Of a stretch of DNA of 64,000 nt, positions 38,714-46,151 are shown piece by piece. Position 1 is the first letter of the stretch; the number at the start of each line of letters is the position of its first letter. The notes beneath the pieces are model-generated. The model was not told the origin of the DNA. It did not search any database and worked only from the letters and a program-made list of their open reading frames with translations. Source of the stretch: Alpinimonas psychrophila (GTDB lineage: Bacteria; Actinomycetota; Actinomycetes; Actinomycetales; Microbacteriaceae); NCBI RefSeq assembly GCF_014137865.1, contig NZ_JACGWU010000002.1:1-64000 (forward strand). Direction: 5' to 3'. The translations under genes and the position numbers were made by a program.

Positions 38714-40257
38714 GGGGTCATTCCTTTGCGAAGGTAGAGGGCACGACCGACTTGGTCAATACCCGGCCGATCAGTGCCATCAAGGTCGGCAATAGTCCAT
38801 GCCAACTTGAGCACGCGGTCATAGCCGCGCATGGTCAGCCCGCCGCGTTCGAGAGCGCGATCGAGAGAGGCTGTCACGTGCGACGGGAGGCGATTTTCTG
38901 GAGAACGAAGGTAGGGACCGGAAACCTGAGCGTTCGTTCGCCACGGCGTTGCCTGCAAACGATCGGCCGTCCGGGCACGGGCGTCAAAAACTCGCTGCCG
39001 GGCCTCCCCCGTTGAATACCGTGGCGTCGCATCCAAGCGAAGCGCCACCAGACTCAGGCGCCTCACCCTCAGCTGAATATCAATGCGGTCGGTGAGCGGT
39101 CCCGAGAGCCGGGCCAGGTAACGCCGCCTTGCAGACGGAGGACACACACAGTCCGTTTCGTTCGATCCGTAATTGCCGCAGGGACACGGGTTGGCCGCCA
39201 GCACCAACTGGAAAGATGCAGGAAATGTGGCTACAGCGTTGGCGCGATGGATGGACACAAGCCCTGATTCCAACGGCTGGCGCAGAGCATCCAAAACTGA
39301 GGCGGGAAATTCAGGTGCCTCGTCAAGAAAAAGAACGCCATGACTGGCCCTGGCCGCAGACCCGGGACGAATCATGCCCGAACCGCCACCGATCATGGCT
39401 GCTGTGGTCGTGGTGTGATGGGGCGCTTCCCATGGGGGCCTCGTCGGCAAGGCATTGCCCAGAGAATGCCCCACGAGAGAACGAATCGAGGCAACATCGA
39501 GGGCCGCGGCCTCACTCAAGTTGGGCAAGATTCCCGGCAGCCTCATGGCCAACATTGTCTTTCCCGCTCCCGGCGGACCTGACATCAGGAGATGATGCCC
39601 GCCTGCGGCTGCCACGATGAGGGCTTCGATTGCGTCATTATTTCCGACCACATCTGAGAGATCCAGCGGGTCCTCCTCCTCGGCAACGATGGGATTTTGC
39701 GAGAGGAGTGCGGGAAGCTCTACCCATGAGGTCGGGGCAGCGGCACGGGCACCATGGGCCATTGCCGCCTCCCGAAGGGAAGCCACCGGAATCACTGTCA
39801 TGCCCGGCACAAGGGTGGCCTCGGCGGCATTTGCGATGGGAACCATGATGCGTGTTCGCCCGGAGGCACGGGCCGCAATGACAGCCGGCAGGACCCCTCC
39901 TGTGGGCCTCAAGCGGCCATCGAGGGAGAGCTCCCCGATGTGCACGACGTCTTCGATTGAACCGGAATTGAGAACGCCTCCTGCCGCGAGACAGGCGAGC
40001 GCAATTCCCAAATCAAACCCAGAGCCACGCTTGGGCAGCGCTGCGGGCGAGAGGTTGACCGTGAGGCGCCGCGGAGCAAGTTTGTACCCGGAGTTGACCA
40101 CCGCCGAGCGCACTCTTTCGGCGGCCTCTCCCAAGGCCCGATCGGGCAATCCAATCAACGAGAGTCCTGGCAAGCCGTTCGCTAAATCTGCCTCAATTTC
40201 GACAATCGTTCCGCTCATTCCAGACAATGCGATGGCATACGTTCGCCCAATGCTCAT
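38710..40257 (-). CDS. ComM/YifB family Mg-chelatase-like AAA+ protein
   Basis: Hexameric helicase-type AAA+ protein that promotes integration of transforming DNA. The 515 residues contain an N-terminal Lon-like domain, Walker A SGPPGAGKTMLAMRLP, Walker B GVLFLDEAPEF, the Cys-rich loop NPCPCGNYG with a second CVCPP, and the Mg-chelatase C-terminal domain (TMRGYDRVLKLAWTIADL). Overlaps both neighbours. Confidence 0.94.
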   Translation of the reverse strand: MSIGRTYAIALSGMSGTIVEIEADLANGLPGLSLIGLPDRALGEAAERVRSAVVNSGYKLAPRRLTVNLSPAALPKRGSGFDLGIALACLAAGGVLNSGSIEDVVHIGELSLDGRLRPTGGVLPAVIAARASGRTRIMVPIANAAEATLVPGMTVIPVASLREAAMAHGARAAAPTSWVELPALLSQNPIVAEEEDPLDLSDVVGNNDAIEALIVAAAGGHHLLMSGPPGAGKTMLAMRLPGILPNLSEAAALDVASIRSLVGHSLGNALPTRPPWEAPHHTTTTAAMIGGGSGMIRPGSAARASHGVLFLDEAPEFPASVLDALRQPLESGLVSIHRANAVATFPASFQLVLAANPCPCGNYGSNETDCVCPPSARRRYLARLSGPLTDRIDIQLRVRRLSLVALRLDATPRYSTGEARQRVFDARARTADRLQATPWRTNAQVSGPYLRSPENRLPSHVTASLDRALERGGLTMRGYDRVLKLAWTIADLDGTDRPGIDQVGRALYLRKGMTP

Positions 40258-40613
40258 GCGAACACTGCTTCGAGGTGTTCGATCTGGGGTGCTTCGTGGG
40301 GTGGGGAGATAACGGCAATCGCGTCAATTCGAATGTCGCCGCCCGTTTCGGGATGCGCCTCACACCAGGCACCTGCAAGTCTTCGCAATCTGGCAAGTTT
40401 TGTGAGCGACAGCGCCTCGAACGGGTGGCCAAAACCAACCCCGGACCTCGTCTTGACCTCGACGAAAACCGTCGTGGCGCCGTCGCGAGCCACGATATCG
40501 ATTTCGCCTTGCCGGCAACGCCAGTTTCGCTCCACGACGGCGTAACCGCACCGAATGAGGAACTCAACGGCTAATTGTTCACCGGTGCGCCCGAGGGCGT
40601 CTTTCTCTGCCAT
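40254..40613 (-). CDS. YraN/UPF0102 family nuclease-fold protein
   Basis: 119 residues with the restriction-endonuclease-like core GEIDIVARDGATTVFVEVK (E/D...ExK) and the usual N terminus LGRTGEQLAVEFLIRCGY. It probably acts on DNA or Holliday-type intermediates; the exact activity is unknown. Overlaps comM by four bases, consistent with the transformation-linked operon. Confidence 0.92.
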   Translation of the reverse strand: MAEKDALGRTGEQLAVEFLIRCGYAVVERNWRCRQGEIDIVARDGATTVFVEVKTRSGVGFGHPFEALSLTKLARLRRLAGAWCEAHPETGGDIRIDAIAVISPPHEAPQIEHLEAVFA

Positions 40614-40725
40614 GGTGGCCTCCCACCACCGAGCATCATGGATGCGCGTTCGGGAATGGGCCGGATCAGGAACCCTGCGGAAATGACGCCGTCATGACCC
40701 TCTGTGGAGGACATGACGCACACGG

Positions 40726-41049
40726 CTACTCGTCGAGCGCGAGCTCCTTGGGCAGCTCAAATTCCTTGGAGGATAGCTCTTCAACGTTGACGTCTTTGAA
40801 CGTCAGAACGCGAACTGATTTCACGAAACGGTCGGCGCGGTAAACATCCCACACCCACACATCGCTCATCGTCAGCTCGAAGTAGAAGTCCGTTTCGGTA
40901 TCAACGCGTTTGAGGTCAACTTCGTTGGCGAGGTAGAACCGTCGTTCCGTCTCGATCACAAACGAGAACTGCCCCACTACGTCGCGGTATTCGCGATAGA
41001 GAGCCAGCTCGGCTTCGCGGTCGTAGTCGTCGAAATCTTCGTCATCCAT
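40726..41049 (-). CDS. DUF2469 family protein
   Basis: 107-residue acidic protein, actinobacteria-specific, of unknown function. Recognised from EAELALYREYRDVVGQFSF and TERRFYLANEVDL. It occupies its conserved place between rnhB and yraN; the 112 bases towards yraN show no gene. Confidence 0.92.
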   Translation of the reverse strand: MDDEDFDDYDREAELALYREYRDVVGQFSFVIETERRFYLANEVDLKRVDTETDFYFELTMSDVWVWDVYRADRFVKSVRVLTFKDVNVEELSSKEFELPKELALDE

Positions 41050-41061
41050 GGTGACCTAATC

Positions 41062-41688
41062 CTATTCCGTGCGTCCGGTGGGCGTCTTCACCCAAGTTTT
41101 GCGATGGTGGTCGGTGACACCGATGGTGCGAATGGCCTCCATGTGAATGGCCGCTCCATAACCTTTGTTTGAGGCCCAGCCATAGTGCGGATGCGCAGCA
41201 TCCAATTGCACCATGAGGGCGTCACGTTCAACCTTGGCCACCACGGAGGCCGCTGCCACGGAGGCGCAATCCTGGTCGGCCTTGACCCGAGTGATGACAC
41301 GTAATTTGCTCGTCAGTGCCGGGTTGAGCCAGTCGTGAGCTCCGTCCAATAACACCGTACTGTCCCCCACAGGGATTCCGGCGGAGTGAAGGGCAATCAG
41401 TGCTCTCTTGGCGGCCAGCCCAAGGCACGCAGTTATTCCGAACTCGTCGATCTCTGCCGCGCTGGCAGCCCCCACGGCGGTCGGTGCCCACACCAGCAGA
41501 ATGGGAGCAAGTTTTTCTCGTTTTGGGGCACTCAACATTTTGGAGTCTCGGAGGCCGGCGGGAAAATCCGTCAGGGAAGCTGTTATGGCACAGACGCCCA
41601 CCATGACTGGTCCCGCCATGGCCCCGCGACCCACCTCATCAATGCCGATGATGAGGGTTGCTCCGCCAGCAAATAAGCTCGATTCCAC
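41062..41688 (-). CDS. rnhB: Ribonuclease HII
   Basis: Removes ribonucleotides and RNA primers from DNA. The 208 residues show the active-site acids in IIGIDEVGRGAMAGP (DE), LLDGAHDW and KADQDCASVAAASVVAK, plus DSKML. 13 bases after lepB and 12 before the DUF2469 gene on the same strand. Confidence 0.96.
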   Translation of the reverse strand: MESSLFAGGATLIIGIDEVGRGAMAGPVMVGVCAITASLTDFPAGLRDSKMLSAPKREKLAPILLVWAPTAVGAASAAEIDEFGITACLGLAAKRALIALHSAGIPVGDSTVLLDGAHDWLNPALTSKLRVITRVKADQDCASVAAASVVAKVERDALMVQLDAAHPHYGWASNKGYGAAIHMEAIRTIGVTDHHRKTWVKTPTGRTE

Positions 41689-41701
41689 GTCGAGGGTGGG
41701 G

Positions 41702-42451
41702 TCACTGACCGGCAGGCGGAACTCCTGAGAACGTATCGGGATAGTTGCTCAACCACGACCAACGGCTCATCGGCCAGCTGATCACAAAGGCGCGCCCCAC
41801 AACGTCGCTGACGGGGACGAAACCGCCACCAGGTTGATCCGTGTTGTACCGAGAATCCTTAGAGTTGTAGCGATTATCGCCCATGACCCACAAAGATTTC
41901 GCGGGGACCGTCACCGAGAAATTAATGCCGGATGCCTTTGTCTCGCCACTGGACAGCTTGATATACGGCTCGGAAATAGGGACACCGTTGACGCTCATCT
42001 TGCCGGTCGCGTCACAACAGGTAACGACGTCGCCGGGCAAGCCAATGACACGTTTGATGAGGTGGTCATTACTATCGGGCGACGCGAGGCCGAAGAGCGA
42101 AAGCGTCCATTCCGTGGCGGCAACGAGGGGACTCACTGGGGCGGCGACACTGGCCGGAAGCCAGCCGCCGGGATCGCGAAAGACGACGACATCGCCACGT
42201 TCGATCGGCACCATGGCGGGAACAAGTTCGTTCACAATAACGCGATCGTCAATAACGAGCGTCTGCTCCATGGAGGCAGACGGGATGAAGAATGACCGCA
42301 CCAAGAATGTCTTCACGACAAAGGAAACGACGATGGCAATCGCAAAGATCACAAAAACATCCCGCACGAAAAGCCCGAAGGTACGCCAAGGGGAGCGACG
42401 AACCGGGTTTACGTGTGACATGGGCTCTTCTTCAACTTTCTCCTTGGACAT
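41702..42451 (-). CDS. lepB: Signal peptidase I
   Basis: Membrane-anchored Ser/Lys protease that cleaves Sec signal peptides. An N-terminal helix (DVFVIFAIAIVVSFVVKTFLV) precedes the nucleophile Ser in IPSASMEQTL, general-base Lys in LIKRVIGLPGD and GDNRYNSKDSRY. The start MSKEKVEE (42451) is preferred over a codon 39 bases upstream that lies closer to the rplS terminator; MSHVNPVRR, 10 codons later, is also possible. About 249 residues. Confidence 0.95.
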   Translation of the reverse strand: MSKEKVEEEPMSHVNPVRRSPWRTFGLFVRDVFVIFAIAIVVSFVVKTFLVRSFFIPSASMEQTLVIDDRVIVNELVPAMVPIERGDVVVFRDPGGWLPASVAAPVSPLVAATEWTLSLFGLASPDSNDHLIKRVIGLPGDVVTCCDATGKMSVNGVPISEPYIKLSSGETKASGINFSVTVPAKSLWVMGDNRYNSKDSRYNTDQPGGGFVPVSDVVGRAFVISWPMSRWSWLSNYPDTFSGVPPAGQ

Positions 42452-42491
42452 TCTAGAGGGCCAGACCATGCAAAAAATCCGTGAGCCCACA

Positions 42492-42527
42492 GAAAAACCC
42501 CCGGCAGTTTCCTGTCGGGGGTTTTTC
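42492..42527 (-). terminator. Bidirectional-looking intrinsic terminator after rplS
   Basis: 16-base arms (42492-42507 and 42512-42527) pair with a single G-T wobble around a four-base loop, with A5 on one side and T5 on the other. It lies 14 bases beyond the rplS stop and would separate the rpsP-rplS operon from lepB. Confidence 0.92.
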
Positions 42528-42541
42528 AGATAATGCGTGAC

Positions 42542-42889
42542 TTAGCGGTCGCGCTTTTCCTTGATTTTTGCCTTCTTGCCGCGAAGATCGCGCAAGTAGT
42601 AAAGCTTGGCGCGACGAACGTCGCCACGGGTAACGATTTCGATGTGATCGATAACAGGCGAGTGCACGGGGAACTTACGCTCCACCCCAACCTGGAAGCT
42701 AACCTTACGAACGGTGAAGGTCTCGCGAACGCTCTCACCGGAGCGGCCGATAACGACGCCCTGAAAGACCTGGATACGAGAGCGCGTGCCCTCGATGATG
42801 TTGACGTGAACTTTGACAGTGTCACCGGCGCGGAAGTCGGGAATGTCGTTACGCAGTGTTGGTGCGTCTACGGCGTCAAGAATGTGCAT
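42542..42889 (-). CDS. rplS: 50S ribosomal protein L19
   Basis: Subunit-interface protein of 115 residues with the standard segments [29 protein letters not shown] and [11 protein letters not shown], ending in a basic tail. The 161 bases between it and trmD show no further gene and may hold a separate promoter or leader. Confidence 0.98.
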   Translation of the reverse strand: MHILDAVDAPTLRNDIPDFRAGDTVKVHVNIIEGTRSRIQVFQGVVIGRSGESVRETFTVRKVSFQVGVERKFPVHSPVIDHIEIVTRGDVRRAKLYYLRDLRGKKAKIKEKRDR

Positions 42890-43050
42890 GATTAATCGCT
42901 CTCTGTCTCCGCCATAGGTCGAACACGGGTAATAGGTTGTTGATTGGATCGTGCTGATGCGTATTGCTCAAACTCCCCTATGGCAGGGTTTAGCCGCGGC
43001 ACAATCACTTATCTTGCCACGGAAATGCTCCGCGCACAAAGTCGGGGCGG

Positions 43051-43776
43051 TTAGGGGAAGAGAAGGTCGGGGCGCACGCGCCTCGTGCGCTCTATCTGCT
43101 GCTCGTGACGCCACGTCGAAATGGCTCCATGATTTCCCGAAAGCAATACCGGCGGCACCTCAAGCTCTCGCCAGACGGAAGGTTTCGTGTAACTCGGGTA
43201 TTCGAGAAGGCCGTTTTCGTGACTTTCTTCAACGAGAGATTCAGGATTTCCGACCATGCCCGGGATGAGGCGACCGACGGCTTCGATCATGGCGAGCGAG
43301 GCGACCTCACCACCGTTGAGAACGTAGTCACCCAGGGAAACAAGGCGGACGCGCATCCGTGATGAATAGTAATCAACGACACGTTGGTCGATGCCCTCGT
43401 AGCGGCCGCAGGCAAAGATCAATTGATCTTCGTGTGCCAGGTCGCGGGCCATGCCTTGCGTGAACTGCTCACCCGCAGGAGAGGGAACGATCAAGAGGGG
43501 GCCACCGGAAGGAACCTCGTCGTGCAAGACGGGGGTTGGTGAACCGGAATCATTAAGGATGCCATCGAGGACGAAGCCCCAGGGCTCCGGCTTCATGACC
43601 ATGCCGGCCCCGCCGCCATAGGGAGTGTCATCGACGGTGCGATGCTTGTCGTGCGCGCCATCGCGCAGGTCATGAATGTGCGTTTCGATGAGGCCGCTCA
43701 TGCGGGCTTTGCCCAGCAGTGATACGTCGAGAATGTCGAAGAACTCAGGAAAGATCGTGACGATGTCGATGCGCAT
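43051..43776 (-). CDS. trmD: tRNA (guanine-37-N1)-methyltransferase TrmD
   Basis: Methylates G37 next to the anticodon. The 241 residues contain [13 protein letters not shown], the knot sequence [16 protein letters not shown] and [20 protein letters not shown], which bind S-adenosylmethionine in SPOUT enzymes. Abuts rimM without a gap. Confidence 0.97.
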   Translation of the reverse strand: MRIDIVTIFPEFFDILDVSLLGKARMSGLIETHIHDLRDGAHDKHRTVDDTPYGGGAGMVMKPEPWGFVLDGILNDSGSPTPVLHDEVPSGGPLLIVPSPAGEQFTQGMARDLAHEDQLIFACGRYEGIDQRVVDYYSSRMRVRLVSLGDYVLNGGEVASLAMIEAVGRLIPGMVGNPESLVEESHENGLLEYPSYTKPSVWRELEVPPVLLSGNHGAISTWRHEQQIERTRRVRPDLLFP

Positions 43777-44397
43777 TTAGGCCTCGGGGGAATCCTCGGC
43801 AGCAGGTTCGGTGCGCGGAGGAGCCGTCGTCGCCAGCAGCTCACTATCGTCGTCTTCGAGTTCCTCGAAGAGCCCCATGGGCGGCGTGAGGGTCACGATG
43901 CCTGTTTTCACGTTGACTTCGGGAACGATGGCTTTGACGAAGGGAACCATGACTTCGCCCTTAGCCGTCTTGATTACCAGCAAGTCTTGGGCCGGGAAGT
44001 GTTCGACCCGAGCGATGGTACCGACGTCTACCCCGTCACGCACGGCACGCAGGCCGGTGAGCTGGTGGTCGTACCAGGCTTCGGGGTCATCGGGCAAAAC
44101 GGAGGCGTCGTGCTCGACCCAGAGGATGGCCTTGATGAGCGTCTCGGCCGTGAAACGGTCGGGAACATCCGCAAAGAAAGCTACGGGGCTGGCGTTATAC
44201 CAGCGCAGTTCGGTGAGCGTGAGGCTCTTGCCGTGCCACAGAGATTCCACGGGAACCTGGAGGGAAAAGACCGCTCCGGGAACGAATCGCTTCTCAGGCT
44301 CGTCAGTGTAGAGCTCGACTTTGATGGCGCCTTTAAGCCCGTGGGCTTTCGTCAGGCGGCCGACACGAAGTTGGGTCTGCCGGGGGTCAGCAACCAC
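43777..44397 (-). CDS. rimM: 16S rRNA processing protein RimM
   Basis: Assembly factor for the 30S head, interacting with S19. The 206 residues have the RimM N-terminal barrel (RVGRLTKAHGLKGAIKVELYTD) and PRC-like C-terminal barrel (AWYDHQLTGLRAV, VPFVKAIVPEVNVKTG), plus an acidic tail. Two bases after khpA. Confidence 0.96.
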   Translation of the reverse strand: MVADPRQTQLRVGRLTKAHGLKGAIKVELYTDEPEKRFVPGAVFSLQVPVESLWHGKSLTLTELRWYNASPVAFFADVPDRFTAETLIKAILWVEHDASVLPDDPEAWYDHQLTGLRAVRDGVDVGTIARVEHFPAQDLLVIKTAKGEVMVPFVKAIVPEVNVKTGIVTLTPPMGLFEELEDDDSELLATTAPPRTEPAAEDSPEA

Positions 44398-44399
44398 GA

Positions 44400-44636
44400 C
44401 TACGAGTCTGTGTCGACGACGTCAACGCGAACGTTGCGACCGTCTGCAAGAGCATTGACGACGGTTCGGATTGCCTTTGCCGTGCGACCCGAACGGCCGA
44501 TGACGCGGCCAAGGTCCTCGGGGTTCACATGAACCTCAAGGACCTCGCCACGTGCGTTAGAACGTGCGGCAACCTTAACGTCCTCGGGATTCTCAACGAT
44601 TCCCTTGACGAGGTGCGAAACGGCTGCTGCCAACAT
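44400..44636 (-). CDS. khpA: KH-domain RNA-binding protein KhpA
   Basis: 78-residue single KH domain with the GxxG loop in GRVIGRSGRTAKAIRTVV. Homologues bind many RNAs together with KhpB/Jag and influence cell division. In its conserved place between rpsP and rimM. Confidence 0.93.
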   Translation of the reverse strand: MLAAAVSHLVKGIVENPEDVKVAARSNARGEVLEVHVNPEDLGRVIGRSGRTAKAIRTVVNALADGRNVRVDVVDTDS

Positions 44637-44641
44637 TGTTA

Positions 44642-45223
44642 TTAGGCCTGTTCCTTGCCAGCGGCCTCTTCGGCAGCGGCAACGATTTCTTCGGCTTCGG
44701 CTACTGCGTCAGCAGCAACTTCGGCAACAATTTCTTCAACGACAGCCTCTTCCGTGGCTTCGATGATGGCTTCCTCGACGATTGCTTCGGCAAGTTCCTC
44801 GACAACAACGTCAACAGCGACTGCTTCAGCAACGGCCTCTTCAGTCTCAACCTCAACCTTGACGGGAGCCTTCTCAGCCTTGGGAACCAAAACTGGCTTC
44901 TTCTTGGCGTCGATCTGGAAGACGGGCTTGGGCTCTTTGACCTTGACGGTGCTAACAGCGTTCTTGTCACCCTTGAAGATTCCCCAGTCACCGGTCAACT
45001 TCAACAGTGCGGCAACCTGCTCGGTTGGCTGGGCACCAACGCTGAGCCAGTACTGGGCACGGTCGGACTTGACCTCGATGAACGATGGGTTCTCGGTGGG
45101 GTGGTACTTGCCAATTTCTTCGATAACACGACCATCGCGCTTGGTGCGTGCGTCGGCTACAACGATGCGGTAATACGGTGCACGGATTTTACCCATGCGC
45201 TTCAAACGAATTTTGACAGCCAC
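44642..45223 (-). CDS. rpsP: 30S ribosomal protein S16 with long acidic tail
   Basis: The first ~85 residues are canonical S16 ([34 protein letters not shown]). They are followed by a basic/Pro stretch and a tail of about 85 residues composed almost only of Ala, Glu and Val. This makes it 193 residues, about twice the length of E. coli S16; extended S16 is usual in actinobacteria. First gene of the rpsP-khpA-rimM-trmD operon. Confidence 0.96.
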   Translation of the reverse strand: MAVKIRLKRMGKIRAPYYRIVVADARTKRDGRVIEEIGKYHPTENPSFIEVKSDRAQYWLSVGAQPTEQVAALLKLTGDWGIFKGDKNAVSTVKVKEPKPVFQIDAKKKPVLVPKAEKAPVKVEVETEEAVAEAVAVDVVVEELAEAIVEEAIIEATEEAVVEEIVAEVAADAVAEAEEIVAAAEEAAGKEQA

Positions 45224-45519
45224 AATTCTCCTGTGAGTCTAAGTTGGTGAAATGAACTGACGGCCGTGAGCGTGGGGGCACACTCGACAGCAAGCTCTAG
45301 GGTTTCGCGCAGTTATCTGATTAGAGGGTCGGATATCAGGCGAACTCGACTTCTTATTCTGGCAGATTACGGGGCAGTTCGCTAATCGGATGCCTCACCG
45401 GTATCGTCCTTGCGTCAGCGCCCTCTTCGTCCAACCACCACGATGTCGGTCAGGGAGCAAAATTTGCGACAACCGATTCCAGGCAGCGTGGCAAACCTCT
45501 GCAACGCCGGCGGTGCGGG
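45224..45519. other. Intergenic region upstream of rpsP, no gene seen
   Basis: About 300 bases between the rpsP start and the end of the Lrp gene, both on the minus strand. I see no open reading frame with family resemblance and no clear terminator. It should contain the rpsP promoter and leader; the AT-richer part near 45310-45370 is the likeliest place. Confidence 0.5.
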
Positions 45520-46023
45520 TTACGAGTTGACGCCCCACGTAAAGCGGTGGGTGTGGATGGAGTAATAGGTGAATGTCTCGACTCTGGCGACTCCGGGGAT
45601 GTCGCGAATTTGCTTGCCGACGACATCAAACATGCGGGCGCTGTCTTCGGCGATGACTTCGACCATAAGGTCGTAGGTGCCGGCTCCAATCACCACGTAA
45701 ATGACCTCGGGAATCTCACTGAGGGCATCCGCCGCCGTTTCGATATCCCCTTCGACGACGACACCGAGCATGGCCATGTTGTTGTAGCCCAGCTTGAGGG
45801 GGTCGGTAACACCAATGACCTGCAGAATGTTGCGTTCTTCCAGCCGGACAACCCGTCGCCTCGCTCCGCCCGGGGTGAGCCCAACAAGTTGTCCGAGTTC
45901 TGCGTAGCCGAGCCGTCCATCTTTTTGCAATGCGGCAAGAAGAGTCCGGTCGATGTCATCCAACTTGTCGATGGGCTTATCGATCGGCTTATCGCCGGAG
46001 TTTGTTACGTCGTGAGGCGTCAT
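45520..46023 (-). CDS. Lrp/AsnC family regulator
   Basis: Feast/famine-type regulator of 167 residues counted from MTPHDVTNSG. A winged HTH (DDIDRTLLAALQKDGRLGYAELGQLVGLTPGGARRRV) is followed by a RAM domain (DTAADALSEIPEV-like sequence, VIGAGTYDLMVEVIAEDSARM). The N terminus has the tandem DKPIDKPIDK. It is divergent from the kinase/aminotransferase fusion gene and is its obvious regulator; two inverted repeats lie between. Confidence 0.9.
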   Translation of the reverse strand: MTPHDVTNSGDKPIDKPIDKLDDIDRTLLAALQKDGRLGYAELGQLVGLTPGGARRRVVRLEERNILQVIGVTDPLKLGYNNMAMLGVVVEGDIETAADALSEIPEVIYVVIGAGTYDLMVEVIAEDSARMFDVVGKQIRDIPGVARVETFTYYSIHTHRFTWGVNS

Positions 46024-46088
46024 AGAGGGTCCCTTCTTTCGTGCAAGTTCGGCAAATGTGTAATTCTTATAACTGGGTGAGAGGTTTA

Positions 46089-46103
46089 GTGATGTAAAAT
46101 CAC
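46089..46103. promoter_or_regulatory. Inverted repeat GTGAT-N5-ATCAC in the Lrp divergent region
   Basis: Perfect five-base arms separated by GTAAA, 15 bases in all, just upstream of the second palindrome. Lrp-type regulators bind series of such sites; assignment is inference. Confidence 0.5.
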
Positions 46104-46110
46104 CACATGC

Positions 46111-46130
46111 TGAATAATAGTGATTATTCA
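46111..46130. promoter_or_regulatory. 20-base palindrome upstream of the fusion gene
   Basis: TGAATAATAGTGATTATTCA has eight-base perfect arms around four bases. It lies 22 bases before the preferred GTG start, in the leader or over the promoter, and is a good candidate for the Lrp operator. Confidence 0.65.
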
Positions 46131-46151
46131 ACACTAATCAAGGAGTTAGCT